Shown: piece by piece, positions 54,773-63,050 of the stretch
How positions within the stretch are numbered: position 1 is the stretch's first letter
How the letters are laid out: each line of letters begins with the position of its first letter
Source of the DNA: an uncultured candidate division WPS-2 bacterium
GTDB taxonomy: Bacteria; Vulcanimicrobiota; Vulcanimicrobiia; Vulcanimicrobiales; Vulcanimicrobiaceae
Direction: 5' to 3'
Length of the DNA stretch: 64,000 bases
NCBI GenBank assembly: GCA_937927945.1
Contig: CALEYW010000013.1
Location: 1-64,000 of the forward strand
Translations under genes and position numbers: made by a program
Notes under the pieces: generated by a model
The model's input: only the letters and a program-made list of their open reading frames with translations
Databases searched by the model: none
Told to the model about the DNA's origin: nothing

Positions 54773-55909
54773 GTGCCCTTCGACCTCTCTACAACGCTGG
54801 CGTCCTACGACGCGAACCGGCTGACGCTGTGTTCGATCGGGAGCCATTCCGCGCTCGAGGTGGCATCCGGCGCGCGCGCGCAAGGCCTGCGCAACCTCAT
54901 CGTCACCGAGCGCGGCCGCAACGCGACGTACGACCGCTACTACGCGCGGCGCTTCGACGGTCCCCCGCGCGGGTGCGTCGATGCGACGCTCGAGCTCGAA
55001 CGCTTCGCCGACGTGCTCGACGAGAGCGTGCAGGAGCGGCTGCGCGCCGAGAACGTCGTGTTCGTCGCCAACCGGTCGTTCGAAGTCTACCTGCACCAGC
55101 GATTCTCGTACACCGAGATCGAAGAGCGGATGGCCGTACCGTTCTTCGGCAACCGGCGGCTGCTGCGAGCGGAGGAGCGCGATGAGGCCGACAACCAATA
55201 CGCGCTGATGGAGCGCGCCGGCATCCGGTATCCGCGCCAGCTGGCGTCGCCCGATCAGATCGACACGCTGGTGATGGTGAAGGCGCCGCATGCCAAGGTG
55301 TCGTTCGAGCGCGCATTTTTTCTCGCCCGCAGCGAGGCCGAGTACGCGGCGACGTCTGCCGGGCTCATCGAAGCGGGGATCGTAACCGCCGAGGGGCTGC
55401 GCGGCGCGGTGATCGAGGAGTTCGCGCTCGGCCCGACCATCAACCTGAACTTCTTCTGGTCGCCCGTGCTGGGCGAGCTCGAATTGATGGGAACCGATAC
55501 GCGCCGTCAGACGAACCGTGACGGGTTCGCCGGCCTTCCCTACAAGCAGGCGCGCGATCTGGCCGACGAGCCGGTGCGGATGGAAGAAGCCGGCCACATC
55601 GCGGCGACGCTGACCGAGTCGATGCTGGAAAAAGCGTTCGATCTGGGCGAGCGGTTCGTGCGCGCAGCGAAGGCCGTCGACGGCGTCGGCGTGATCGGAC
55701 CGTTCGCGCTGCAGTGTGTGATCGTCAGCGGGCCGCCGAAGGACTTCATCGTGTACGACGTGAGCCTGCGCATCCCAGGCTCGCCCGGCACGCGGTACAC
55801 GCCGTACACCTCATATCGCTGGGGCCGCGACGTCTCGGTCGGCGAGCGCATCGCGATGGAGCTCGTCTGGGCACGCGAAGCCGGACGGCTCGCGGAGGTG
55901 CTGACATGA
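54773..55909 (+). CDS. PurP-type ATP-grasp enzyme, paralogue 2
   Basis: A 378-residue second PurP-family protein, diverged from the first. Matching segments are LTLCSIGSHSALEVASGARA, VVFVANRSFEVYLHQ, VPFFGNRRLL, VMVKAPHAKVSFERAFFLA, INLNFFWSPVLGELELMGTD, and IVYDVSLRIPGSPGT. The ATP-binding Gly-rich loop is less canonical than in paralogue 1 (APHAKVSF instead of GAQGGKGY), so it may have a partner or altered role. Some archaea also carry two purP genes. GTG 54773 has AGGGG 5 nt upstream. Confidence 0.8.
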   Translation: MPFDLSTTLASYDANRLTLCSIGSHSALEVASGARAQGLRNLIVTERGRNATYDRYYARRFDGPPRGCVDATLELERFADVLDESVQERLRAENVVFVANRSFEVYLHQRFSYTEIEERMAVPFFGNRRLLRAEERDEADNQYALMERAGIRYPRQLASPDQIDTLVMVKAPHAKVSFERAFFLARSEAEYAATSAGLIEAGIVTAEGLRGAVIEEFALGPTINLNFFWSPVLGELELMGTDTRRQTNRDGFAGLPYKQARDLADEPVRMEEAGHIAATLTESMLEKAFDLGERFVRAAKAVDGVGVIGPFALQCVIVSGPPKDFIVYDVSLRIPGSPGTRYTPYTSYRWGRDVSVGERIAMELVWAREAGRLAEVLT

Positions 55910-56439
55910 TCACGTACGAGGGTCTGCGCGAGGTCATCCAGCGGACATATCCCGATTGCGACGTGGAAATACAGGACGGCGAGTATGTGATCGTGTCACC
56001 GCACGATCTCTTGTCGTCGAGCGTCGTCGTCCGCCTCGTCGAGCTCCTGAATGGCTGGGTACGGCCGCGAAAGCTCGGGTACGTCTTCGAGTCGAACGGC
56101 GGCTTCGAGTTCCCCGACGGCGACAAGCGTGCTCCGAACGTCAGCTTCGTCTCGCGGGAGCGGCTGCCGTCGGTTCCGCGCTCATTCGCAAGGGCGATCC
56201 CGGAGTTGGTGATCGAGGTGCGGTCCAGCACGCAATCGGTCCGCTCGGTGCGCAACCAGCTCGCAAGCCTGCTGGCGAAGGGCTGCACCGTCGGCGTGTA
56301 CGTCGATCCCGGCGAACGCCGCGTCGAGATTCATCGCCCCGGGAGCGAGCCTGCCGTGCTCGCCGAGGACGCCGTGTTCGAGGTCCCGGAGCTCCTTCCC
56401 GGATTCGGCTTCCCGATCGGCGAACTCTGGCCGGAATGA
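55906..56439 (+). CDS. Uma2 family (DUF820) putative nuclease
   Basis: A 177-residue PD-(D/E)XK-fold protein. The Uma2 pattern is visible: VIVSPHDLLSSSVVVRLVEL, GFEFPDGDKRAPNVSFVSRE, and PELVIEVRSSTQS with the catalytic Glu, then GVYVDPGERRVEIHRPG. The family is often found in multi-copy in cyanobacteria and soil bacteria, with unknown targets. ATGA overlaps join it to both purP2 and guaA, so it is firmly in this operon. Confidence 0.82.
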   Translation: MITYEGLREVIQRTYPDCDVEIQDGEYVIVSPHDLLSSSVVVRLVELLNGWVRPRKLGYVFESNGGFEFPDGDKRAPNVSFVSRERLPSVPRSFARAIPELVIEVRSSTQSVRSVRNQLASLLAKGCTVGVYVDPGERRVEIHRPGSEPAVLAEDAVFEVPELLPGFGFPIGELWPE

Positions 56440-58004
56440 CCAGCTCGGTGAAAGCCCGTCCGGCGACCGTCGTCATCCTGGATTTCGGGGCGCAGTACAG
56501 CCAATTGATCGCGCGCCGCGTTCGCGAGGCGAAAGTCTATTCGGAGCTGCTGCCGTACGACGTCTCGTGGGAGGAGATCGCCAAGCGCGAACCCGCCGCG
56601 ATCGTGCTGAGCGGCGGCCCGGAGTCGACGCTCGGCCCGGATGCCTTGGACTGCGACCCGCGCGTCTATTCGTGCGGTTTGCCGCTGCTGGGCATCTGTT
56701 ACGGGATGCAGCTCATCGCGAAGCATCGCGGCGGGTCGCTGGTTCCGCTGGAGCACAGCGAGTTCGGGCCGGCGCAGCTTCACCTCGACCGTGAGGATTC
56801 GCCGCTCTTTCTGGGCGTCCCGAGCGAATCGCGCGTGTGGATGTCGCATGGAGACTCCGTCACGGCGGTGCCGCCGGGATTCCGCGCGCTGGCGCACACC
56901 GGACGCTGCGCGATTGCGGCGATGGGCGACGACGAGCACCGCACCTACGGCGTGCAGTTCCACCCGGAAGTCGTCCACACCGAAGCGGGCTCGGCAATCC
57001 TCGAGAATTTTCTCCACACGATCGCGGGCATCGCGCCGACGTGGCGGATGGACTCCTGGGTCGACGACGCGATCGAGAAGGTCCGCGCGCAAGTCGGCGA
57101 CGCGAACGTCCTCTGCGCGCTCTCCGGCGGCGTCGACTCCGCGGTGGCCGCGACGCTGGTGTCGCGCGCGATCGGCAAGCAGCTGACCTGCATCTACGTC
57201 GATACCGGGCTGATGCGCAAGAACGAATCGGCCGGGGTCGTCGCGGCATTCCGCGACGTACTGCACCTCAACGTGATCCACGTCGCCGCGTCCGAACGGT
57301 TCCTCGCACGATTGGCCGGCATCGAGGATCCGGAAGAGAAGCGCATCCGCATCGGCCACGAGTTCATCGCGATCTTCGAAGAAGAATCGAAGAAGATCGA
57401 CGACGTGCGGTTCCTGGTGCAGGGGACGCTCTATCCCGACGTGATCGAATCGAAGACGCCGGGTTCGAAAGCCGGGCACAAGATTAAATCGCACCACAAC
57501 GTCGGCGGGCTACCCGAACGCATGGCGCTCTCGCTCGTCGAGCCGCTGCGCGCGCTCTTCAAGGACGAAGTGCGCGAAGCGGGACGCGTCCTCGGCTTGC
57601 CCAACGCGATCGTCGAACGGCAGCCGTTCCCCGGTCCGGGGCTGGCGGTGCGGATCATCGGTGCGGTCGATCGCGAACGCTTGGCGATCGTGCGCGAAGC
57701 CGATTGGATCGTGACGAGCGAGATCGACGCCGCCGCGCACGAGCTCCTGCCGCGCCCGTGGCAGTATTTCGCCGTGCTGACGCCGGTCAGAAGTGTCGGC
57801 GTGATGGGCGACGGCCGCACCTACGGCTATCTCGTCGGGGTCCGCGCCATCACCAGCGAAGACGGCATGACCGCCGATTGGGCGCGCCTGCCGCACGAGC
57901 TGTTGGCACGCATCTCCACCCGCATCGTCAACGAAGTCCCCGGGATCAATCGGGTCGCTTACGACATCACGTCGAAGCCCCCCGCAACGGTGGAGTGGGA
58001 ATAA
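56436..58004 (+). CDS. guaA: GMP synthase (glutamine-hydrolysing)
   Basis: A 522-residue enzyme that aminates XMP to GMP. The N-terminal glutaminase has VILDFGAQYSQLIARRVREA, the nucleophile in LLGICYGMQLIAKH and QFHPEV. The ATP-pyrophosphatase domain has CALSGGVDSAVAATLV, and the C-terminal dimerisation domain includes RQPFPGPGLAVRIIG and ends PPATVEWE. ATG 56436 overlaps the Uma2 stop. It converges with the HD gene. Confidence 0.95.
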   Translation: MTSSVKARPATVVILDFGAQYSQLIARRVREAKVYSELLPYDVSWEEIAKREPAAIVLSGGPESTLGPDALDCDPRVYSCGLPLLGICYGMQLIAKHRGGSLVPLEHSEFGPAQLHLDREDSPLFLGVPSESRVWMSHGDSVTAVPPGFRALAHTGRCAIAAMGDDEHRTYGVQFHPEVVHTEAGSAILENFLHTIAGIAPTWRMDSWVDDAIEKVRAQVGDANVLCALSGGVDSAVAATLVSRAIGKQLTCIYVDTGLMRKNESAGVVAAFRDVLHLNVIHVAASERFLARLAGIEDPEEKRIRIGHEFIAIFEEESKKIDDVRFLVQGTLYPDVIESKTPGSKAGHKIKSHHNVGGLPERMALSLVEPLRALFKDEVREAGRVLGLPNAIVERQPFPGPGLAVRIIGAVDRERLAIVREADWIVTSEIDAAAHELLPRPWQYFAVLTPVRSVGVMGDGRTYGYLVGVRAITSEDGMTADWARLPHELLARISTRIVNEVPGINRVAYDITSKPPATVEWE

Positions 58005-58021
58005 CGCGCACACGTCGTGCC

Positions 58022-58735
58022 TCAGATGGTCGCATCGAAGGTTTCATCGCGTAGCCTGTCCAGGAACCGCGCGAGTTCCGCGGCACGGTCGGCGCCGATC
58101 CGCTTCGCGGTGTTCGTGACGAGCTTGGGCGGAATGTCGGCGACGAAGCGGCGCAGGGATCTGATCGCCGGCTGGATGTCCGGCTTCGTGTCGCCGGTGA
58201 GCGCGAGCATGCGCGCCGCGCCGGTCGCGCCAAGGAAATCGAGCGAGTCGGCGTCGTGCAGTGCGATCGCTTCCGGGATCGTGCCGACCTTCGAGTAGTA
58301 CATGTGCTCGCGCATCGCCGCGTGCACGGCCGGAAACTTCGCCATCGGGAAGCCGGCATCGCGCAGGATCGGTTCGCTTTTCACCGCCGCGACGTCGCCG
58401 TGTTCGGTCTTCGGCTGCTCGTACGGCGGAAACGCGGCCATGTCGTGCAAGAACGCGGCCGCAAAGAGCACGTCGGGGTCGAGCCCGAACCCGTCGCCTT
58501 TAGCGACTTCGACGGCGAGCTGGTAGTCACGTTCGGAATGCGTCCAGCCCCAGGCGGGATGTCGGAACTTCGCGCGCGCGAGCGCGTACACGGTCGCCTT
58601 CCACGGCGCGTCGAGCGGGATCCCCGTCACCGTCGTGTTCGGCGCGGCAGCGACGAGCGTCTCTGGTGCCGCGCTGGCGAGCGCCGGACGCAGCAAAAGC
58701 ACCGCCGACAGAAGGACCCACACGTGCCGATTCAT
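58022..58735 (-). CDS. Secreted HD-domain phosphohydrolase-like protein
   Basis: A 237-residue protein with a signal peptide (MNRHVWVLLSAVLLLRPALA). The HD metal motif is His 66 (WGWTHSERD), His 97-Asp 98 (FAAAFLHDMAAF) and a later Asp in ALHDADSLDFLG. HD proteins cleave nucleotides or other phosphates, usually in the cytoplasm; a secreted form may salvage nucleotides. It is transcribed against guaA and divergent from purD. Confidence 0.78.
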   Translation of the reverse strand: MNRHVWVLLSAVLLLRPALASAAPETLVAAAPNTTVTGIPLDAPWKATVYALARAKFRHPAWGWTHSERDYQLAVEVAKGDGFGLDPDVLFAAAFLHDMAAFPPYEQPKTEHGDVAAVKSEPILRDAGFPMAKFPAVHAAMREHMYYSKVGTIPEAIALHDADSLDFLGATGAARMLALTGDTKPDIQPAIRSLRRFVADIPPKLVTNTAKRIGADRAAELARFLDRLRDETFDATI

Positions 58736-58838
58736 GCCGGGCCGTTTTCGCCGGCGCAACGGTGGGTCATGCTCCCGGTCGCTTGCGGGCAGGGCGGCAG
58801 GATTCCGTCGCGGGTCGGCGCACGACCGCCCTCGCACT

Positions 58839-60110
58839 ATGAGAATCTTGATCGTTGGGGGCGGCGCCCGCGAGGACGCGCTGTCGTGGAAGCTCGCGAC
58901 GTCGGCCTCGTGCGAAGCGCTCTTCCACGCACCCGGCAATGCCGGCACCGCCTCGCGCGGCGAAAACTGGAGTACCGTCAACGCAACGGACGCCCGCACG
59001 ATCGTCGGGCGCGCGCGCGAAGCGAAGGTCGATCTGGTCGTGCTCGGGCCGGAGACCGCGATCGCCGCCGGCGTCGGCGACAAGTGCCGGGACGCGGGGC
59101 TCGCGGTGTTCGGCCCCAACCGCAACGGCGGCCGGCTCGAAACGAGCAAAGTCTTCGCGAAGCGCTTCATGGAGCGGCACGGCATTCCGACCGCGCGTTT
59201 CAAGGTGGTGCACAATCTCGACCAGGGGAAGCGCGCGCTCGAGGATTGGCGCGGCGGCGCGGTCGTGAAGGCCGACGGCTTGGCGGCCGGTAAAGGCGTC
59301 GTCGTCTGCGACGACGCGGCGGGGGCGCTCGGTGTGCTGACGCAGTGGTACGGAGATGCCAAGGTGCCGGGGGGCGGAGCGGACGTCGTGATCGAGCAGC
59401 GGCTCAGCGGCCGCGAAGTCAGCGTCTTCGCCATCGCCGACGGGCGCGCGATGGTTCCGGTCGCCGCGGCGTGCGACTACAAGCGGGCCGGCGACGACGA
59501 CAAAGGCCCGAACACCGGCGGGATGGGCGCCTACTCGCCGCCCCAGGGCTTTCCCGACGATCTGCTCGACGTCGTACGCGAACGGATCGTGGCGCCGGTC
59601 CTGCGCGGATTGCTCGCCGAGGGCGAAGAGTATCGCGGCGTGCTGTATTGCGGCATCATGCAGACCGAGGCCGGACCCTCGGTGATCGAATTCAACGCGC
59701 GTTTCGGCGATCCCGAGACGCAGGTCCTGATGCCGCGCGTGAACGGCGACTTCGCGCGCTACCTGAAGTCGGCGGCCGACGGCGCGCTCGAAATCGACGC
59801 GGCAACCTGGTCGCGCGATGCTTGCGTCGGCGTCGTGCTCGCGACGTCGCGCTATCCCTACGAGAATACGCCGGTGAGCGGTCTCCCGGCCGAACTCGGC
59901 CTCGGCCCCGATGCGGTGGCGTTTTGGGGGACGTCGAAGCGCGCAGGCGACACCGTGTCGTCGCCCGGCGGCCGCGTCCTCACCGTCGCCGCACGCGGCG
60001 AGACGGTCGCCGACGCGCGCGACCACGTCTATCGCGAGATCGCCGGTCTCAAAGCGCGCTTTCCGGGCGGCACGCCGTTGGCGTACCGCTCCGACATCGG
60101 GCGTTTGTAG
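58839..60110 (+). CDS. purD: Phosphoribosylamine-glycine ligase
   Basis: A 423-residue ATP-grasp enzyme of the second purine step (GAR synthetase). RILIVGGGAREDALSWKL, VVLGPETAIAAGVGDKC, VVKADGLAAGKGVVVCDD, PNTGGMGAYSP, and VIEFNARFGDPETQVLMPR are all intact. ATG 58839 gives the standard start. It stands apart from the operon that ends with guaA, with the HD gene between them on the other strand. Confidence 0.95.
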   Translation: MRILIVGGGAREDALSWKLATSASCEALFHAPGNAGTASRGENWSTVNATDARTIVGRAREAKVDLVVLGPETAIAAGVGDKCRDAGLAVFGPNRNGGRLETSKVFAKRFMERHGIPTARFKVVHNLDQGKRALEDWRGGAVVKADGLAAGKGVVVCDDAAGALGVLTQWYGDAKVPGGGADVVIEQRLSGREVSVFAIADGRAMVPVAAACDYKRAGDDDKGPNTGGMGAYSPPQGFPDDLLDVVRERIVAPVLRGLLAEGEEYRGVLYCGIMQTEAGPSVIEFNARFGDPETQVLMPRVNGDFARYLKSAADGALEIDAATWSRDACVGVVLATSRYPYENTPVSGLPAELGLGPDAVAFWGTSKRAGDTVSSPGGRVLTVAARGETVADARDHVYREIAGLKARFPGGTPLAYRSDIGRL

Positions 60111-60111
60111 A

Positions 60112-60757
60112 TCAACCTTTGATGCCCATTGCGCGGCGGCCCAGGGCATTGGGTACGAGGTAAACGCGGCTGCTCGCATAGTCGAGTCCGACGTCGAAGA
60201 GCCGGAGAAAATCGACACCGATGATACCGTCGATGTCGCCGGCGTAGCTGTGCTTTGCCGTCACGAGGTAGCCGACGAAATCGACGAAGTTCAGCGAGCC
60301 GATCCGCACGCTGGCGAGCTGGTATGGCCGCGTTTCGATGTCACCGCCGATGCCGTTGAATGACATATAGCGCGCGTCACCACCGCCGCCCTCGTCCGTG
60401 AGCGCTTCGGGGTGCTTGCGCGCGAACGCATCGAAGATCATGAACGCCCCGCCCCGCCGGTGTCGATCAGGAACCGTTCGCTCAGCGCTCCGTTGATGAG
60501 GACATCCAGGTAGGGCGATCCGGCGCCGATCCGCACGTCGAGCGGTAAGACGTTTTTTCCAGCCCGCGGCTGATACTGGGGCTCCGAGACCGCGACGACG
60601 CGTTTGTGCTCGTAGTCGATGGTGAGGCCGCCGCGACCGCCAAGTCATGCATCACGAGGTTGCCGATCTTCATCTCCGGCTGTCGAGCATGAAGTCCAGA
60701 CCGCGGCCGTTGATCGTGACGCGCACGAACACGTGGTCCACGTCATTCGCCGTCGCT
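60112..60757 (-). pseudogene. Aspartyl protease-like protein, multiply frameshifted
   Basis: Minus-strand pieces of a two-domain retropepsin-like protein appear in three frames. VRVTINGRGLDFMLDS is followed by MKIGNLVMHDLAV, then VLINGALSERFLIDTGGGAF with the second active-site Asp, then RYMSFNGIGGDIETRPYQL and DIDGIIGVDFLRLFDVGLDY to the stop. Frame changes fall near 60690, 60640 and 60470. The start is missing where it meets the radical SAM gene. Probably dead. Confidence 0.7.
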
Positions 60758-60794
60758 TTGCGAGCGACCGGACGATCGCCTGTACCGCCGGGTT

Positions 60795-61712
60795 CTACAA
60801 CAGGGCCAACTGTGCTCCGCGATGGTCGGGCGGCAGCGACCGGCGCCTCGGGAACGCCGTTCCGCGGCACGCGGCATGGACGCGCTCGGCGACCGCGCGG
60901 ACGTAGGCCGGCTCGGCGTAGCGTCCGCGCGCGAAGAGCCGCGTGTAGCGTTCGACCAGCTCCGGTCGCGTCGTGCTCAGGAAAGCGAAGTACGCATCGC
61001 GCGTGACCGTACCGAGGTTGAGCGCGCCGTGCCACACGTGCGACGCTCCCGCTTCGGCCGCGGCCTGCACGACGGCGGCGAGCGCGTCGGGGAAGTCGGT
61101 GATCTCCGGCAGCACCGGGGCGACCGCCACGCCGACGCGGATCCCGGCATCCGCGAGCGCGCGCACGGCGCGGAGTCGCTGCCGCGGTGGGGCGACCGTC
61201 GGTTCGATCTCGCGCGCCAGGGCTTCGTCGAGCGTGGCGATGCTGATCGCGACGCCGACGTCGGCGCGGCGCGCGCAGGCGACGAGCAGATCGAGATCGC
61301 GAACGATCAGGCCCGAGCGCGTCGTGATGTGGAACGAAGCGCGCGCGTCACGCAGCGCGCCGAGGATCCCGCGCATCAGCCGGTAGCGGCCCTCGAGCGC
61401 CTGATACGGGTCGGTCGCGGTCCCGATCGCGATCTCCCCCGGACGCCACGACGGCCGCGCGAGCTCCGCACGCAGCACCGTCGCGATGTTGACCTTGACC
61501 GTCAGCTGGGAACCCCAGTCGCGGACGCCGTCTAGCTCGCGGTACGCGTGCGTCCCGCGGGCGTAGCAGAAGACGCACTGATGCTGGCAGCCCGTGTACG
61601 GGTTGAGCGACCAGGCGAAGCCCATCCCGCGCACCCGGTTGAGGGCGCTTTTCGCCGCGACTTCGACCGCGCGAACCTCGCTCGGACGCCGTGCAACGGG
61701 GAGTCCGTTCAT
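60795..61712 (-). CDS. Radical SAM protein, Rv2578c/SplB-like
   Basis: A 305-residue radical SAM enzyme. The iron-sulfur motif is CQHQCVFCYAR (Cys 42, 46, 49), followed by VKVNIATVLRAELARPSW, IGTATDPYQALEGRYRLMRG, HITTRSGLIVRDLDLL, and VAPVLPEITDFPDAL. These are features of the Rv2578c-like family related to spore photoproduct lyase. The substrate is unknown; a DNA-repair role is sometimes suggested. Start ATG 61712. Confidence 0.85.
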   Translation of the reverse strand: MNGLPVARRPSEVRAVEVAAKSALNRVRGMGFAWSLNPYTGCQHQCVFCYARGTHAYRELDGVRDWGSQLTVKVNIATVLRAELARPSWRPGEIAIGTATDPYQALEGRYRLMRGILGALRDARASFHITTRSGLIVRDLDLLVACARRADVGVAISIATLDEALAREIEPTVAPPRQRLRAVRALADAGIRVGVAVAPVLPEITDFPDALAAVVQAAAEAGASHVWHGALNLGTVTRDAYFAFLSTTRPELVERYTRLFARGRYAEPAYVRAVAERVHAACRGTAFPRRRSLPPDHRGAQLALL

Positions 61713-61771
61713 CGAACGTATGTTCGATTAAGCGGGAGGGTTCCCTCTTGGAATTCCCGGACCGAGGTGCG

Positions 61772-63010
61772 TCAATCGACGGTGCGAACGAACGTGTCCC
61801 ACCACCAGATGCCCCAGATGCCGACCAGGCACGACCAGGTGATGAGCGCGATCGCCCAGGCCGGAATCCGCTTGAGGTCGCGGATCGCGAGCGCCATGAG
61901 GACGAACAGGAACGGCTCGAAGTCGAGCGCGTGGCGCATCCCGAACTGCACCCAGCCGTTGAGGTAGTAGAAGAACGACGGCGCCGCGACCAAGGCCGCC
62001 GTGATCCACAGCATCGTCGTGATGCGATTGCGCGGGGCCCAGAAGGCGAGAATGAGCGCCGGGCTCGTGAAGGTCAGCGCGATGCCGTGAAAATCGCATT
62101 TGAAGATCGGCCAGATCGCCTGCTGCCGCCATTCGGCCAGCACCGGCGCTTGAAAGAAATACGACCAGAACTCGTACGGGAAGTACGAGAGCCGAAACGG
62201 TCCGCCGCCCGGCTGGCTGCCCCACGGATCGGTGAAGTAGAAGAGCGTGTAGCCCACGTCGTTGATCGTGCCGTACTGGATGAGGTTGCGGGTGATCCAC
62301 AACGCGATTCCCGCGACGACGACGGTGCCGAACTCGATCAGATCGCGGCGAGCGCGCGGCCAATCCTGCGAGGCGAGCATGACGCCGTAGAACGGCAGCG
62401 CGGCCGCCATCGGAAAGCGCGACCCGATCGCCAGAGCCGCCCAGATCGCCACCATGTATCCGCGCTTCTGCCCGAACACCTCGGAGAGCGCGAGCATCGT
62501 AAAGGCTACGGCTGCCGTGTGCGAGATGAACCAGACGTCGCCGAGCATCGAGCACCACCACAGGTCGGTGCCGGCGAAGAGGAACAGCATGAGCGGAAAC
62601 GCGCGCCGGTCCGAGAGGCCGAGATTGCGCAGCAGCCGGTACGCGGCAGCGAGCGCGACCAAACAGAGGACGAGGGCTTCCGTCGTTTGGTTCGCGGTTC
62701 CGAACAGCAGGACGAAGGGCACCAGCAGCACGGCCGGGACCGGACCTTCGATGATCCAGTTGCGGCCGTTGTAGCTCAGCGAGTCGATCAGCGTATCGTG
62801 ACGGTCGACCCACAGATGACCGTGCGCCATCGCCTGCGCCAGGACTACGTCGTTGCTATACGGCGTGGTTCGCCCGTGCGACGAGACGAGGAGCGCGACG
62901 ACCACGATGACGGAATAGGCCGCCATCCACGGCGAGAACCGAAAGCGCGCGAACGCGCTCGCAAGACGAGCTCGAATGCGGGGAATTGCAGGAGCCTGCG
63001 CGGTCGTCAT
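61772..63010 (-). CDS. Polytopic membrane protein, GT-C glycosyltransferase-like
   Basis: A 412-residue protein with about ten hydrophobic segments, for example WMAAYSVIVVVALLVSS and ALVLCLVALAAAYRLL. The first loop contains TTPYSNDVVLAQAMAHGHLW, with an acidic residue where GT-C enzymes keep the catalytic Asp. The layout suggests a polyprenyl-phosphate-sugar-dependent mannosyl- or arabinosyl-type transferase, but no diagnostic motif is certain. ATG 63010 begins MTTAQAPAIPRIRARLASAF. Confidence 0.6.
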   Translation of the reverse strand: MTTAQAPAIPRIRARLASAFARFRFSPWMAAYSVIVVVALLVSSHGRTTPYSNDVVLAQAMAHGHLWVDRHDTLIDSLSYNGRNWIIEGPVPAVLLVPFVLLFGTANQTTEALVLCLVALAAAYRLLRNLGLSDRRAFPLMLFLFAGTDLWWCSMLGDVWFISHTAAVAFTMLALSEVFGQKRGYMVAIWAALAIGSRFPMAAALPFYGVMLASQDWPRARRDLIEFGTVVVAGIALWITRNLIQYGTINDVGYTLFYFTDPWGSQPGGGPFRLSYFPYEFWSYFFQAPVLAEWRQQAIWPIFKCDFHGIALTFTSPALILAFWAPRNRITTMLWITAALVAAPSFFYYLNGWVQFGMRHALDFEPFLFVLMALAIRDLKRIPAWAIALITWSCLVGIWGIWWWDTFVRTVD

Positions 63011-63050
63011 GCCGGCCCGACGCATTCTTGCGCCCGCGGGGACGACCCTC

